Shown: positions 53,490 through 62,853 of the stretch, piece after piece | How positions within the stretch are numbered: the first letter of the stretch is position 1 | How the letters are laid out: each line of letters opens with the position of its first letter | Origin: Pseudomonas berkeleyensis | GTDB lineage: Bacteria; Pseudomonadota; Gammaproteobacteria; Pseudomonadales; Pseudomonadaceae | Direction of reading: 5' to 3' | Assembly (NCBI RefSeq): GCF_014109765.1 | Contig: NZ_CP059139.1 | Coordinates: 5,105,001 to 5,169,000 of the forward strand | Length of the DNA stretch: 64,000 nucleotides | Made by a program: the position numbers and the translations under genes | Notes under the pieces: model-generated | What the model was told of the DNA's origin: nothing | The model's input: only the letters and a program-made list of their open reading frames with translations | Databases searched by the model: none

Positions 53490-54185
53490 ATGATTTTCGA
53501 TCTCCAAGGATTCGGCCCAGCCCTGGCCGCCGGCACCCTGATGACTATTCAACTGGCGCTTTGCGCGCTGGTTTTAGGTCTGGTGCTCGGCCTGCTCGGC
53601 GCGCTGGCCAAGACTTCGCCGTACAAGCCGCTGCAGTGGCTCGGCGGCAGCTATTCCACCATCGTACGCGGCGTGCCCGAGCTGCTCTGGGTGCTGCTGA
53701 TCTACTTCAGTACCGTCAACGTATTGCGCGCACTGGGCGAAAGCCTGGGCGTAGGTAGCCTGGAACTCAGTCCGTTCGCCGCGGGCGTCATCGCCCTCGG
53801 CCTGTGCTTTGGTGCCTATGCCACCGAGGTGTTCCGCGGCGCCATTCTGGCCATCCCCAAGGGGCATCGCGAAGCTGGCCAGGCACTCGGCATGTCCAAG
53901 GGTCGCATCCTGTGGAAATTGATCCTGCCGCAGATGTGGCGCATCGCCCTGCCCGGTCTGGGCAACCTGTTCATGATTCTGATGAAAGACACCGCCCTGG
54001 TATCGGTGGTCGGTCTGACCGAAATCATGCGCCAGGCACAGATCGCGGTCACTGCCACCAAGAATCCGATGACCTTCTTCCTGGTCGCCGCCATCATCTA
54101 TCTGGGGCTGACCATCATTGCCATGATCGGCTTGCACTTCCTTGAGAAGAAAGCCTCACGCGGCTTCGTCAGGAGCAACCAATGA
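53490..54185 (+). CDS. Amino-acid ABC transporter permease 1 (HisQ-like)
   Basis: A 231-residue inner-membrane permease. Five helices are visible; the EAA loop that docks the ATPase reads HREAGQALGMSKGRILWKLI. The opening GFGPALAAGTLMTIQLALCA is typical of HisQ. Start ATG 53490. Its last bases overlap the next gene by 4 bp (ATGA). Confidence 0.92.
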   Translation: MIFDLQGFGPALAAGTLMTIQLALCALVLGLVLGLLGALAKTSPYKPLQWLGGSYSTIVRGVPELLWVLLIYFSTVNVLRALGESLGVGSLELSPFAAGVIALGLCFGAYATEVFRGAILAIPKGHREAGQALGMSKGRILWKLILPQMWRIALPGLGNLFMILMKDTALVSVVGLTEIMRQAQIAVTATKNPMTFFLVAAIIYLGLTIIAMIGLHFLEKKASRGFVRSNQ

Positions 54186-54871
54186 ACTGGGAGCTGATCT
54201 ACAAGTACCTGCCGAAGATGTTCGAGGGCGCACTACTGACCATCGAACTGCTGGCAGTTGCCGTCATCGCCGGGCTGATCCTGGCACTGCCCATGGGTAT
54301 CGCCCGAGCCTCGAAACACTGGTACGTACGCGCCCTGCCCTACGGCTACATCTTCTTCTTCCGCGGCACACCGATGCTGGTGCAGCTGTTCCTGATCTAT
54401 TACGGCCTGGCCCAGTTCGATGCCGTGCGCCAGAGCATCTTCTGGCCCTATCTGCGCGATCCTTATTGGTGCGCTGTGCTCACCATGACCCTGCACACCG
54501 CCGCCTATATCGCAGAGATCCTCCGCGGCGCCATCCAGGCTGTGCCGCCAGGTGAGATCGAGGCTGCTCGTGCCCTGGGCATGTCGCGCACCCAGGCCAT
54601 GCTGCACATCATCCTGCCGCGGGCCGCGCGCATCGGCCTGCCGGCCTACAGCAATGAAGTGATCCTGATGCTCAAGGCCAGCGCCCTGGCCAGCACAGTC
54701 ACACTGCTGGAGCTGACCGGCATGGCGCGCACGCTCAATGCCCGCACTTACGTGAGCATGGAGTTCTTCTTCACCGCAGCACTGTTCTACCTCGCGATCA
54801 CCTTTGTCCTGATCAACCTCTTCAAGCTGCTAGAACGCTGGCTGCGCGTCGACGCCTGCCAGGGCCGCTAA
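54182..54871 (+). CDS. Amino-acid ABC transporter permease 2 (HisM-like)
   Basis: A 229-residue inner-membrane permease and partner of the previous gene. EAA loop EIEAARALGMSRTQAMLHII, and FFFRGTPMLVQLFLIYYGLA typical of HisM. Start ATG 54182 in an ATGA overlap. It is the last gene of the transporter operon (ATPase, binding protein, two permeases). Confidence 0.92.
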   Translation: MNWELIYKYLPKMFEGALLTIELLAVAVIAGLILALPMGIARASKHWYVRALPYGYIFFFRGTPMLVQLFLIYYGLAQFDAVRQSIFWPYLRDPYWCAVLTMTLHTAAYIAEILRGAIQAVPPGEIEAARALGMSRTQAMLHIILPRAARIGLPAYSNEVILMLKASALASTVTLLELTGMARTLNARTYVSMEFFFTAALFYLAITFVLINLFKLLERWLRVDACQGR

Positions 54872-54925
54872 GCCAACCGTGCCGTCGCCTGCCGACGGCA
54901 CGAATCCATCAGATGCGTGTGCGCC

Positions 54926-56140
54926 ATGTCCGAGCCCATCCTCACCTCAGGCGAACTGCTCGCCCGCTTCCAGGCGCTGGACAGCTTCCTCCGCGAACAT
55001 CAGGCCCTGTGGCGACCGCGTCCCTTTCACCACCTGCAATTACCCTGGGAAGCCCAGTTACCTGAGCTCGCGGCCTGGCTAAGGAGCCGTTCGCTCGAAC
55101 AGGCCGAAGCCAGCAACGCCAGCCCTTGGGAACTCGATGCCCCGGCACCCTTCCCGACCCTGGCCCACCAGGCACAGGCACTCAGCGCCCTGGGCAAGAT
55201 GCCAGGCATGGCCAGCGAGGAACGCCCAAGCGTGTTCAGCGTCGATGTGCCCGGACGCAAACTGGCGCAGATACAGGCGTTCGCCAGCCACCTGCGATTC
55301 GCCCAACGCCCCCGGCACTGGCTCGACTGGTGCGCAGGCAAAGGTCACCTGGGCCGCTGGCTGACCCACGATGATCAACGCCTGACCTGCCTGGAATACG
55401 ACCCAGCCCTGATCGAGAGCGGCAGCGCACTGAGTCGACGGCTTGGCTTGAACGCCAAGCATATCCAGCAGGACGTGCTCAGCATTGATTGCAGCGACCA
55501 GCTCGAAGCTGAACACACCCCAGTCGCCCTCCACGCTTGCGGCGACCTGCACGTACGCCTGCTGCAGCTCGCCAGCCAGAACGGCTGCATGCAACTGGCA
55601 GTCGCCCCCTGCTGCTACAACCGTATTGCCGGCACGCAGTATCAAGCACTGTCAGCCGCGGCGCAGGCATCGCCCCTGCAACTGTCACGCGACGATCTCG
55701 CTCTGCCGTTAAGCGAGACCGTCACGGCCGGCGCACGCGTACGCCGACAACGCGACCAGTCGATGGCCTGGCGCCTGGCCTTCGACCTGCTACAACGCCA
55801 ACTCAAGGGCGGCAACGAGTACCTGCCCACGCCATCGTTACCCAGTAACTGGTTCGGCAAACCCTTCGCCCGCTTCTGCCATGACCTTGCCGCACTTCGC
55901 GGTGTGCCCTCACCCAGCGATCAGAACTGGCAGGAGTGGGAAGACCGCGGCTGGCAGCGCCTGGCAGAAGTTCGCAACCTGGAACTTCTGCGCAACCTGT
56001 TCCGCCGCCCACTGGAGCTCTGGCTGCTGCTCGACCGCGCACTGTACCTGCAAGAGCAGGGCTATCAGGTGAAATTGGGCACCTTCTGCGACTATCACCT
56101 GAGCCCGCGCAATCTGCTCCTGCTGGCCGAGCGCCCCTGA
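54926..56140 (+). CDS. SAM-dependent methyltransferase (METTL25/GSTCD-like)
   Basis: A 404-residue protein with a class I methyltransferase core at about 130-255: motif I HWLDWCAGKGHLGRWLTHDD, ECLEYDP-like LTCLEYDPALIE, HTPVALHACGDLHVRLLQLA and VAPCCYNRIAGTQY. The CGDL and APCCYN blocks are those of the METTL25/GSTCD group, whose bacterial members are of unknown target. ATG 54926 is used; a GTG three codons earlier is possible and the ribosome site is weak. The N- and C-terminal parts are helical. Confidence 0.78.
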   Translation: MSEPILTSGELLARFQALDSFLREHQALWRPRPFHHLQLPWEAQLPELAAWLRSRSLEQAEASNASPWELDAPAPFPTLAHQAQALSALGKMPGMASEERPSVFSVDVPGRKLAQIQAFASHLRFAQRPRHWLDWCAGKGHLGRWLTHDDQRLTCLEYDPALIESGSALSRRLGLNAKHIQQDVLSIDCSDQLEAEHTPVALHACGDLHVRLLQLASQNGCMQLAVAPCCYNRIAGTQYQALSAAAQASPLQLSRDDLALPLSETVTAGARVRRQRDQSMAWRLAFDLLQRQLKGGNEYLPTPSLPSNWFGKPFARFCHDLAALRGVPSPSDQNWQEWEDRGWQRLAEVRNLELLRNLFRRPLELWLLLDRALYLQEQGYQVKLGTFCDYHLSPRNLLLLAERP

Positions 56141-56434
56141 GTTGCACACAGAAGCTGTGGATAACTCTGTTGATCCTTTCTGGGCAAATGCGCCAAAAGC
56201 CCTCAGGAAGTACCTTGCAGACATCTGATCACTTTTCGATCAACCGCATAAGATTCAGCAAAAACAATGACTTGCAGAAAAACGTGATAGAGCGCACAGA
56301 GCCGGTGCGCATCTGTCGCACGCGCCTTCTCTTTGTGCATAAGCCAGAAGCTACTGATAGCCGAGCTTAGAAAAACCTGGCTCGCACGTGGCTTTACTCA
56401 GGCCGACGAATGGATATAATGGCGCCCCCACCTA
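56141..56434. other. Gene-free gap with one perfect DnaA box
   Basis: TGTGGATAA at 56156-56164 is a perfect DnaA box in AGCTGTGGATAACTCTGTTGATC, followed by A-rich stretches. Only one box is perfect, so this is not an origin. No reading frame here is supported. The last part holds the tRNA-Thr promoter. Confidence 0.6.
56393..56420 (+). promoter_or_regulatory. Sigma-70 promoter of tRNA-Thr
   Basis: TTTACT at 56393-56398, 16 bases, TATAAT at 56415-56420, followed by a GC-rich stretch before the tRNA. Confidence 0.75.
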
Positions 56435-56510
<76 letters not shown>

Positions 56511-56518
56511 TATAAAAC

Positions 56519-56552
56519 AAAGGCCCGCAGCGATGCGGGCCTTTTGCTTTTA
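56519..56552 (+). terminator. Terminator of tRNA-Thr
   Basis: AAAGGCCCGCA-GCGA-TGCGGGCCTTTTG stem followed by CTTTT, 9 bp after the tRNA. It may also stop the convergent acyltransferase operon. Confidence 0.92.
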
Positions 56553-56565
56553 CGCGACACACAGG

Positions 56566-57639
56566 TCACGACCTTGCACCTCCCCTCGCATTTATCTGGG
56601 CTTCGCGTCGCTTTCGTCCCCATACAGGGAAATACAACAAACGTAACGGCCACAATCGCTTGATAGCCTCTCCGATCAAGAGCGAGACAGTTACGGTAAA
56701 CAGCAAAGCAATAGCGGCGCTTACGTAGTCAGGAACGGACACTGACCGCAGGAGTCCGAAGGTCTTGTTCTGAATTTCCCCATGAAATATCAAGATGATC
56801 AGCGTCGACTGCCCAATATAGGTCATCGCTCTTGATAACCAACCCAATCGCGTCATCACCCCTGAAAGCGCCCAGCATACATACACCCCTAGCACCGCTA
56901 GCAAAGTGGTCCAGAACCAGTGATCGTAACGCCGTTGCGCCAGATCCATCGTAACTGGATGGAAAAAGAAGACCGCCCCAAACAACAGAACGCTCGCAAG
57001 CAAGGTCAGGGGGGTCGACTTGTGTGCCCTCAATACACTGCGCAACAGATAGCCAAAAATGAAGAACGCACTGCTGATAAATACGACATCAGCACTGAAA
57101 GGTAGCCCAGGCAGAACAAAAGAGTGCCCGAGCAGATTAACAGGCATCTGCCAGAACCATCCCAACAACCAGATGCCGAACAGCAACTGAATAACGACAA
57201 CCCCACCAATAACCACAGACGGCAGGCGAAGCGCCATCAAAAAACGTAGTAGTAACCAACTGTAGAGGATGGCCAGCCAGAAGTGCGGCAGGAACCAAAG
57301 AGCCTGCCAGGGCAAGGTGTTTACCGATGCATAGAACAGCCCGCCCATGTCAGGCATCAGTGGCTGCTCACGAATTACATTCCGCACAATCACGTACAGC
57401 ACCATCGTGAAGAAGAATGGTTTCAATAAGGCATCTGCCTTTCCTATTGCGGTATCGGTAAAGGATGCAGATGGTTTGAAAAATACGCCGGAAAGAAAAA
57501 AGAACAATGGCAAGATAAATGACGCTAGCAACGGGTAGAGAAAATAAGGCGAACTAGCTACAAACCAGCTGTGGCCAAAAACGATGATCAGGATCCCAAC
57601 GCCTTTGGCGATATCCATCTGAACCCAACGCTGCTCCAC
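56566..57639 (-). CDS. Acyltransferase 3 family membrane protein
   Basis: A 357-residue membrane protein that adds acyl groups (usually acetyl or succinyl) to sugars. It starts at GTG 57639 (MEQRWVQMDIAKGVGILIIV) with GAGGGGG before it. About ten helices are visible. Family marks are the N-terminal DIAKGVGILIIVFGHSW with the catalytic His, and FFFLSGVFFKP. It is the last gene of the minus-strand polysaccharide operon and probably decorates the polymer. Confidence 0.88.
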   Translation of the reverse strand: MEQRWVQMDIAKGVGILIIVFGHSWFVASSPYFLYPLLASFILPLFFFLSGVFFKPSASFTDTAIGKADALLKPFFFTMVLYVIVRNVIREQPLMPDMGGLFYASVNTLPWQALWFLPHFWLAILYSWLLLRFLMALRLPSVVIGGVVVIQLLFGIWLLGWFWQMPVNLLGHSFVLPGLPFSADVVFISSAFFIFGYLLRSVLRAHKSTPLTLLASVLLFGAVFFFHPVTMDLAQRRYDHWFWTTLLAVLGVYVCWALSGVMTRLGWLSRAMTYIGQSTLIILIFHGEIQNKTFGLLRSVSVPDYVSAAIALLFTVTVSLLIGEAIKRLWPLRLLYFPVWGRKRREAQINARGGARS

Positions 57640-57703
57640 CGTAACGCCCCCTCGTAAGTACCGAATCGATGAGATCCGGATAAATATTGTTTCTATGAGT
57701 GAC

Positions 57704-59113
57704 TCAGGTAGCTCGCCAGGGCTTCAGCACACAAGCCAGGGACACCATTGTCAGTGATGCAAACAAGGTGGTCAGCCCTAGCTGGAGCCATGGAGACGAT
57801 ATCTCGAACAACCACACTGCGGACGCACTGAGTAACGCAGCAGCGCAAATCCAATAACGCCCCCATGGCAGACGCTTGAGCACCCCCTGCTGACGCATCA
57901 GTGCTAACGCAGTGACCAGAACACCAGCAAGCGAAGCCAGTGGAATACCTGCCAACCCGATGCTCCAAGGCAATGCGAGCAGCAGTGCCGCATTAATGGC
58001 ACTACCCAGCAGCTCACAGTACAACGGTTGCGCAGTATTCCCTGTCGAGTATGCATATCGAGCGAGCAAAGCATTCCAGCAACCGAAGACCAGTACCAAA
58101 GCGAAACAGGCCAATAACAGAGGCAGCGGCCCTTGCCCCAATGCTGCTGGCAGCAGCAATGTCACCAATGCCGGAGCAGACCCCACCAGACCTATACCTG
58201 CCGGTAACGCCAGCAAACTTGCAGTCTCCACACCTCTCCGCAGGAGCGGTATACGCTCTGTACTTGCACGACTGCTCATCAAACCAAGCAATACCTGGTT
58301 CAAGCTCATCAAGGCTACCAGCGGCAGATTAACCAGCTTACGAGCCAGGTTTACATAAGTTACAGCCCCGTCCCCCAGAAACGACGCCATGAGTCGTTCC
58401 ACAAGGGCAAGGCCCTGGCTAGCTGCATTGCTTCCCAAAAGAGGCAGCATGCGCCGCCACAACAGACACATCGCGTCGGTAGAAATCGACGCATGCCAGG
58501 GCCGCCAACCTTGCCTCCACGGCCAGGGCAGCAGCAGGCTAACCATCAGGAAGCTCCCAAGCACGCATGCTTCTGCGACACCAGACAAACTGCTCTGCTG
58601 TCCCATCCATAACAGGTAAGCGACCGGAGGAAGATTGAACAGCACGGAACCAAGCCCTGCCATTACGAAGCGCTCGCTGGCCTGTAGCGGAACACTTAAC
58701 AGCGCATGCAGTAGCAAACCCGGAATGCACCAGGCCAAAATACGTAATACCTCAGCAGCCTGCATCTGACCGGAAACGGCCAAGCCCATGCCAATGAATT
58801 GGACAATCCAGGGGGCTAGCAACAAGATCAGCAGACTGAGAAGCGAGCCAATCAGCGCTAGCTGAGGTATCAACGCCTGGATCCAGGCTAACCGCCCCCT
58901 ATCATCTTCAGCCAAGTACAAAGGAAGGGCCGCGGCACTGAGTAAGCCGCCAGCCAAAGACATGCGAACAGCTTCTGGCAAGAATAGCGCTACCAGAAAA
59001 GCATCGCTTTGAGCACCGGCCCCCCAAGCGCTCACCTGCAGCCATTCCCGAGCAAAACCCAGAGCCAATCCGAGCAAAGTCACCAGTGTCAGCCACGCAG
59101 CAGAACCTAGCAT
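57704..59113 (-). CDS. MurJ/MVF-family flippase (Wzx role)
   Basis: A 469-residue protein with about 14 membrane helices. The MVF opening GFAREWLQVSAWGAGAQSDA and LFLPEAVRMSLAGGLLSAAA parallel the MurJ motif. Its place in a glycosyltransferase-polymerase operon, and not beside murein genes, suggests it flips a lipid-linked polysaccharide repeat unit and not lipid II. Start ATG 59113, 8 bp after the polymerase stop. Confidence 0.82.
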   Translation of the reverse strand: MLGSAAWLTLVTLLGLALGFAREWLQVSAWGAGAQSDAFLVALFLPEAVRMSLAGGLLSAAALPLYLAEDDRGRLAWIQALIPQLALIGSLLSLLILLLAPWIVQFIGMGLAVSGQMQAAEVLRILAWCIPGLLLHALLSVPLQASERFVMAGLGSVLFNLPPVAYLLWMGQQSSLSGVAEACVLGSFLMVSLLLPWPWRQGWRPWHASISTDAMCLLWRRMLPLLGSNAASQGLALVERLMASFLGDGAVTYVNLARKLVNLPLVALMSLNQVLLGLMSSRASTERIPLLRRGVETASLLALPAGIGLVGSAPALVTLLLPAALGQGPLPLLLACFALVLVFGCWNALLARYAYSTGNTAQPLYCELLGSAINAALLLALPWSIGLAGIPLASLAGVLVTALALMRQQGVLKRLPWGRYWICAAALLSASAVWLFEISSPWLQLGLTTLFASLTMVSLACVLKPWRAT

Positions 59114-59121
59114 GTGCGACG

Positions 59122-60540
59122 TCAGCCTCGGCCACTAGCGGTAATACCTGTCTTTAAATGCTGTGGGCCTGCTTGCGTCTGCCGAGCAGGAAAAAGACGC
59201 CGAGCCTCCAGAAGATTAATCCCCACCAGCAGCCAGAACAGCCCGACCATAACCACCGCAAAGCTGAAGTAATGGTCGAACAAGCCACTGATCAAGGCAG
59301 CCAGAACCCCACCCAAACTACCCAGCCAGATTGAATTATCTCGCGTCAGTACAATATGCCCCTGATTCGGCCTGCTCTCACGCCACCAATGCCAGGACAC
59401 AACAATAAACAACAGCATCCCCCCTACCCCCAACTTGTACATGAAGTTGAGCCACAAATTGGAGATACCAATCAGGTCAGTGCCCTCAATGGGGGGCTCA
59501 AGTTTAAATCCCAAGCCGAACGGATAGGCCAATACCGCTTTGGGGAACATTCGGTACTCATCGAACCGTTCCAAAGTACTCGCGTTGTCCGAAGAAAAGA
59601 TGGTGACCAGACGATCTTGCAAGGGCGGATAACTCATAACCAGAACGACGACAAGCATGGCCCCAAACATCAGCAAACGCCCGGTATAGGGCACTCGTCG
59701 CCCAGCCATCCAGAGAAGCACGATTGTCAAACTAAGCATTGCCCCCCGGGAGCTACACAAAAGAAGAGCTGCCGCCCCCAGCAATGCCACACACAGTCCC
59801 AGCCAGCGTCGCCAGCCCTCATTGGCCAGCCCAAAGCACAATGCCAAAGGCAATAACAACGCCATGATGCCGCCCGTGGCATTCGGATGCATCCATGGCG
59901 ACCCCATGCGAGATGACAGAGCATTGAGGCCGAAACCGAGCATGTCCAAATTACCGTAGCTAAAGAAAGTCAGTACCGGCAGCATTCCAGACGCCGAGCG
60001 CGTACGCAGAAACACGATGATCGAAAGGAGCAGCATCGCAAGAGTACCGAGCAGCAGACAGACCACCAGCAACTCTCGGTTCTTTCGCTCCTGCAGCAGC
60101 TTGGCCGCGAGAAATAGCGTGGACAGATTGAGTAGCCAGCGTAACCAGTTGGACAGCCCACTTGCTGTACCCTGGGTGGAAAGCTGACCAATCACGAACG
60201 GCACGATGCTGAAGAGCATCAGTACCATCAACCATCTCTCTGTCGTGCCGGTCACAGGTAAGCGCGATTCAGGCGCAATGAAGGCTTGCCACAGCAGAGC
60301 CCCCCAGGTCAGAGCCAGCAACGCTTCGCTCACAGTCGTCCGGATACCGAGATTGACGGTCGCATAGGGCATGAAAGTAGCCAGCAACACGAAAAGCAGA
60401 AGCCCCCAGAGAGGAAAGCGCAACACACTAAGGGCAACAACCACTGCAAACACGGCAGCGACCGCCTTGAGCGGCGACAAGAACAACGCCAGCACACCGA
60501 ATACGATACCCAGGCCGATGGCAAAGAACTTTCCTGGCAT
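59122..60540 (-). CDS. O-antigen ligase/polymerase-like protein (Wzy/WaaL family)
   Basis: A 472-residue protein with about 12 helices and one large periplasmic loop (about 310-370, LQDRLVTIFSSDNASTLERF and so on), the shape of Wzy_C/O-antigen ligase proteins. GSPWMHPNATGGIMALLLPL and CSSRGAMLSLTIVLLW are typical of the fold. It should polymerise repeat units at the outer face of the inner membrane. Its ATG overlaps the stop of the glycosyltransferase before it (TAATG). Confidence 0.82.
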   Translation of the reverse strand: MPGKFFAIGLGIVFGVLALFLSPLKAVAAVFAVVVALSVLRFPLWGLLLFVLLATFMPYATVNLGIRTTVSEALLALTWGALLWQAFIAPESRLPVTGTTERWLMVLMLFSIVPFVIGQLSTQGTASGLSNWLRWLLNLSTLFLAAKLLQERKNRELLVVCLLLGTLAMLLLSIIVFLRTRSASGMLPVLTFFSYGNLDMLGFGLNALSSRMGSPWMHPNATGGIMALLLPLALCFGLANEGWRRWLGLCVALLGAAALLLCSSRGAMLSLTIVLLWMAGRRVPYTGRLLMFGAMLVVVLVMSYPPLQDRLVTIFSSDNASTLERFDEYRMFPKAVLAYPFGLGFKLEPPIEGTDLIGISNLWLNFMYKLGVGGMLLFIVVSWHWWRESRPNQGHIVLTRDNSIWLGSLGGVLAALISGLFDHYFSFAVVMVGLFWLLVGINLLEARRLFPARQTQAGPQHLKTGITASGRG

Positions 60541-61640
60541 TATGAGCTCACTTCCGCGATCAGTTCGATCAGGCGATTACGATAGGGGCCACGGCCAAAA
60601 CGCTTGGCCCACTCACGCAACAAGCTGGGATCCTCGGCTGGGCCAGATGCTAACCGGTGCATCAGTTGCTGCAACGCAGGCCCATCGACGGGCGAGAAGC
60701 GCGGACTGTCGAGCGGTGCTACCTCTCCAAGAGAGGATCCCGTTGCAACAGCCACCGGAACACCTAGACTCAACGCCTCAACCACGGGAAGACCAAAGCC
60801 TTCTGCATAGGATGGCTGCCAGAGGCGTTGCGCATTCATGTACACGCTCTGCAGTTGAGCGTCATCCAGACCTGAAAATGCGTGCAAACCAGGCAGTTGC
60901 CTCTGCGATTCGGGTAAGTGCTCAAAACTCCCGACCAACACAAGCTCCGGAATCCGAGATGATTCACGTCTTGCCTGCGACCACGCCTCAACGAACCAAG
61001 GCACGTTCTTGCGCAGTTCGCGAGTCCCCACCACAAGCCAATAGCGCGAGGGCAGTCTGCCTGCCATGTCTGCCACCTGCTCGCAGTTCTCCTCGACCAT
61101 ATTAGGGAGCACCCGTACCCTTTCAATAGCGCCCGGAAACAACCTAGCAACCTCATCAGCCGTGAACTGCGACGGCGTCCAGATCTGATCGGCAATATGC
61201 ACGGCATAGGCAATCGAGAGACGGTCGCTAACCTTGTAGATCGCCGCTTTCAGGCGGTTGGCGTGGTAATTTTCCATCGTGATCTGAAAAAGATCGTGCA
61301 GAACAAGTACGTAGCGAATCCCTGCGGGCTTTGGCGGCAACGGTAGCCCCATGTTGAAGTTCGCTATGTGCAGATCTATTTTCTTCTGGTGCAATTCACT
61401 AGGTAGAAAACATGCTTCGAAGCGCAAACGATGATGGGGTTGGTGCATTGAGGCCGAGGGGCATCCCCATGACGGGCAGCAGACCCGTTCACGAAGTGTC
61501 GCCCTCTGGGGAGCGACTGCAAAACGCACTAGCTCCACGTCCGGTAACTCACGCAGAACACTCTCCATCGCCAGAATTTGGCGACTGATCCCTGACATCG
61601 GCGCAGATGCCACCATTCGGTAATCCAACCCTATGCGCAT
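60540..61640 (-). CDS. Glycosyltransferase family 4 (GT-B)
   Basis: A 366-residue sugar transferase. The GT4 C-terminal half is clear: YWLVVGTRELRKNVPWFVEA, LPGLHAFSGLDDAQLQSVYM, LWQPSYAEGFGLPVVEALSL (with the E-x7-E motif) and GVPVAVATGSSLGEVAPLDS. The start is ATG 61640 (MRIGLDYRMVASAPMSGISR), overlapping the previous gene by 10 bp. The donor and acceptor sugars are unknown. Confidence 0.88.
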   Translation of the reverse strand: MRIGLDYRMVASAPMSGISRQILAMESVLRELPDVELVRFAVAPQRATLRERVCCPSWGCPSASMHQPHHRLRFEACFLPSELHQKKIDLHIANFNMGLPLPPKPAGIRYVLVLHDLFQITMENYHANRLKAAIYKVSDRLSIAYAVHIADQIWTPSQFTADEVARLFPGAIERVRVLPNMVEENCEQVADMAGRLPSRYWLVVGTRELRKNVPWFVEAWSQARRESSRIPELVLVGSFEHLPESQRQLPGLHAFSGLDDAQLQSVYMNAQRLWQPSYAEGFGLPVVEALSLGVPVAVATGSSLGEVAPLDSPRFSPVDGPALQQLMHRLASGPAEDPSLLREWAKRFGRGPYRNRLIELIAEVSS

Positions 61641-62848
61641 GAAATCCCCCTGGAGCGCTCTCGATTCATGTCTGCATAGATCGCTTCAAGCTGACTCGCA
61701 GCCACACTCCAGTCATGTTGTTCACGGACATAGCCTCGCCCCGCCTCACCAAGCCTTCTAGCCAGCGCCGGCACCTTCAACACCCTGGCTAGCGCAGCCG
61801 CCAGCTGCTCCGCAGTTTCCCCATTCAGATAATGCATGCCAGATTCGATATCCAGCCCTGAAACCCCCTGCGCTGTACTGACTAACGGCAGCCCAGCAGC
61901 AAGCGCCTCCAATACTTTCAGTTTCGATCCACCACCATGACGTAAAGGAGCCAAAAATACTGAGGAGGAAGCCTGTAACGCAGGCAGGTCACTGACGAAC
62001 CCTTGCCATTCAATCCGCTCATCAGGCCAGCGCACGGGCCATTGAGCCGGCAACGCATAACCACAGATGCTAACGACGGCCTTCGGGCACTGCTGCCACA
62101 GGCGTGGCATGACCTCTTCCATAGCCCACTCGACGGCATCCACGTTAGGCGAATACTCGTAATTGCCCAGAAACAATACTCTCTGCTGGGCAGAATCCGG
62201 CTCCACCGTCGAGAAGTGAGCACAATCAACACCATTGACAACCACTGTTACAGGCCGCTCGGACAGGAGCCGCATCTGGGATGCATCAGCATCGGTCACG
62301 GCTACCACACGAGAGGCTTGGCTCAGCACCCTTCTTTCCCAGCGGCGATAGCGCCATTGGTCGAACCAGACAAAGGGTCGTGCCCAAGCAGGAAAACGTG
62401 AGTAGGTCGCCGCTCCCAATGAGGATTCGACGTTATGTTCCGTCAAGACGAACGGCTGTCGCCTGTCCTTCAGTAGTTTTTCCAAAGGCTGAAAGCTATA
62501 GCTGTGCTCAACTTGCACAATATCCCAGTGCTCTTGCAGCAACGCTTTCAGACGCTCCTCCATAATACGGGAATAGCCGTTAATACTTGCCAGAAGCGGG
62601 ACAGATGAAAACAGAGCAGCCCAGACACTCGTCAGGCTACGCAGTGGGCGGCGTGGGACAACAATCAAAGACTCAAGTAATGGCTCGATCATTGACCGGT
62701 CAGCGTCCGTCAACACCTGCTTACTCTGCACAAGAAGAGTGATGCGATGACCACGAGCAGACAAACTACGCAGCAAGTTGTATTGCCGCGTTTTGCCACC
62801 GCTCGTGGTTGGCCATGGAGAGTAGGGTAGAACCCAGAGTAAACGCAT
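61631..62848 (-). CDS. Glycosyltransferase family 4 with DUF-like N-terminus
   Basis: A 405-residue GT-B glycosyltransferase. Start ATG 62848 (MRLLWVLPYSPWPTTSGGKT); a TTG five codons before is unlikely. The N-terminal SGGKTRQYNLLRSLSARGHR loop and the C-terminal VLFLGNYEYSPNVDAVEWAM, FLAPLRHGGGSKLKVLEALA and GLPLVSTAQGVSGLDIESGM are typical of GT4 enzymes of exopolysaccharide clusters. It starts 5 bp after the hydrolase stop. Confidence 0.88.
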   Translation of the reverse strand: MRLLWVLPYSPWPTTSGGKTRQYNLLRSLSARGHRITLLVQSKQVLTDADRSMIEPLLESLIVVPRRPLRSLTSVWAALFSSVPLLASINGYSRIMEERLKALLQEHWDIVQVEHSYSFQPLEKLLKDRRQPFVLTEHNVESSLGAATYSRFPAWARPFVWFDQWRYRRWERRVLSQASRVVAVTDADASQMRLLSERPVTVVVNGVDCAHFSTVEPDSAQQRVLFLGNYEYSPNVDAVEWAMEEVMPRLWQQCPKAVVSICGYALPAQWPVRWPDERIEWQGFVSDLPALQASSSVFLAPLRHGGGSKLKVLEALAAGLPLVSTAQGVSGLDIESGMHYLNGETAEQLAAALARVLKVPALARRLGEAGRGYVREQHDWSVAASQLEAIYADMNRERSRGISCA

Positions 62849-62853
62849 CAAGC

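Noticed and set aside
56156..56164. DnaA box as part of a replication origin
   Set aside because: One perfect box only, no AT-rich unwinding region and no dnaA or rpmH-type neighbours.
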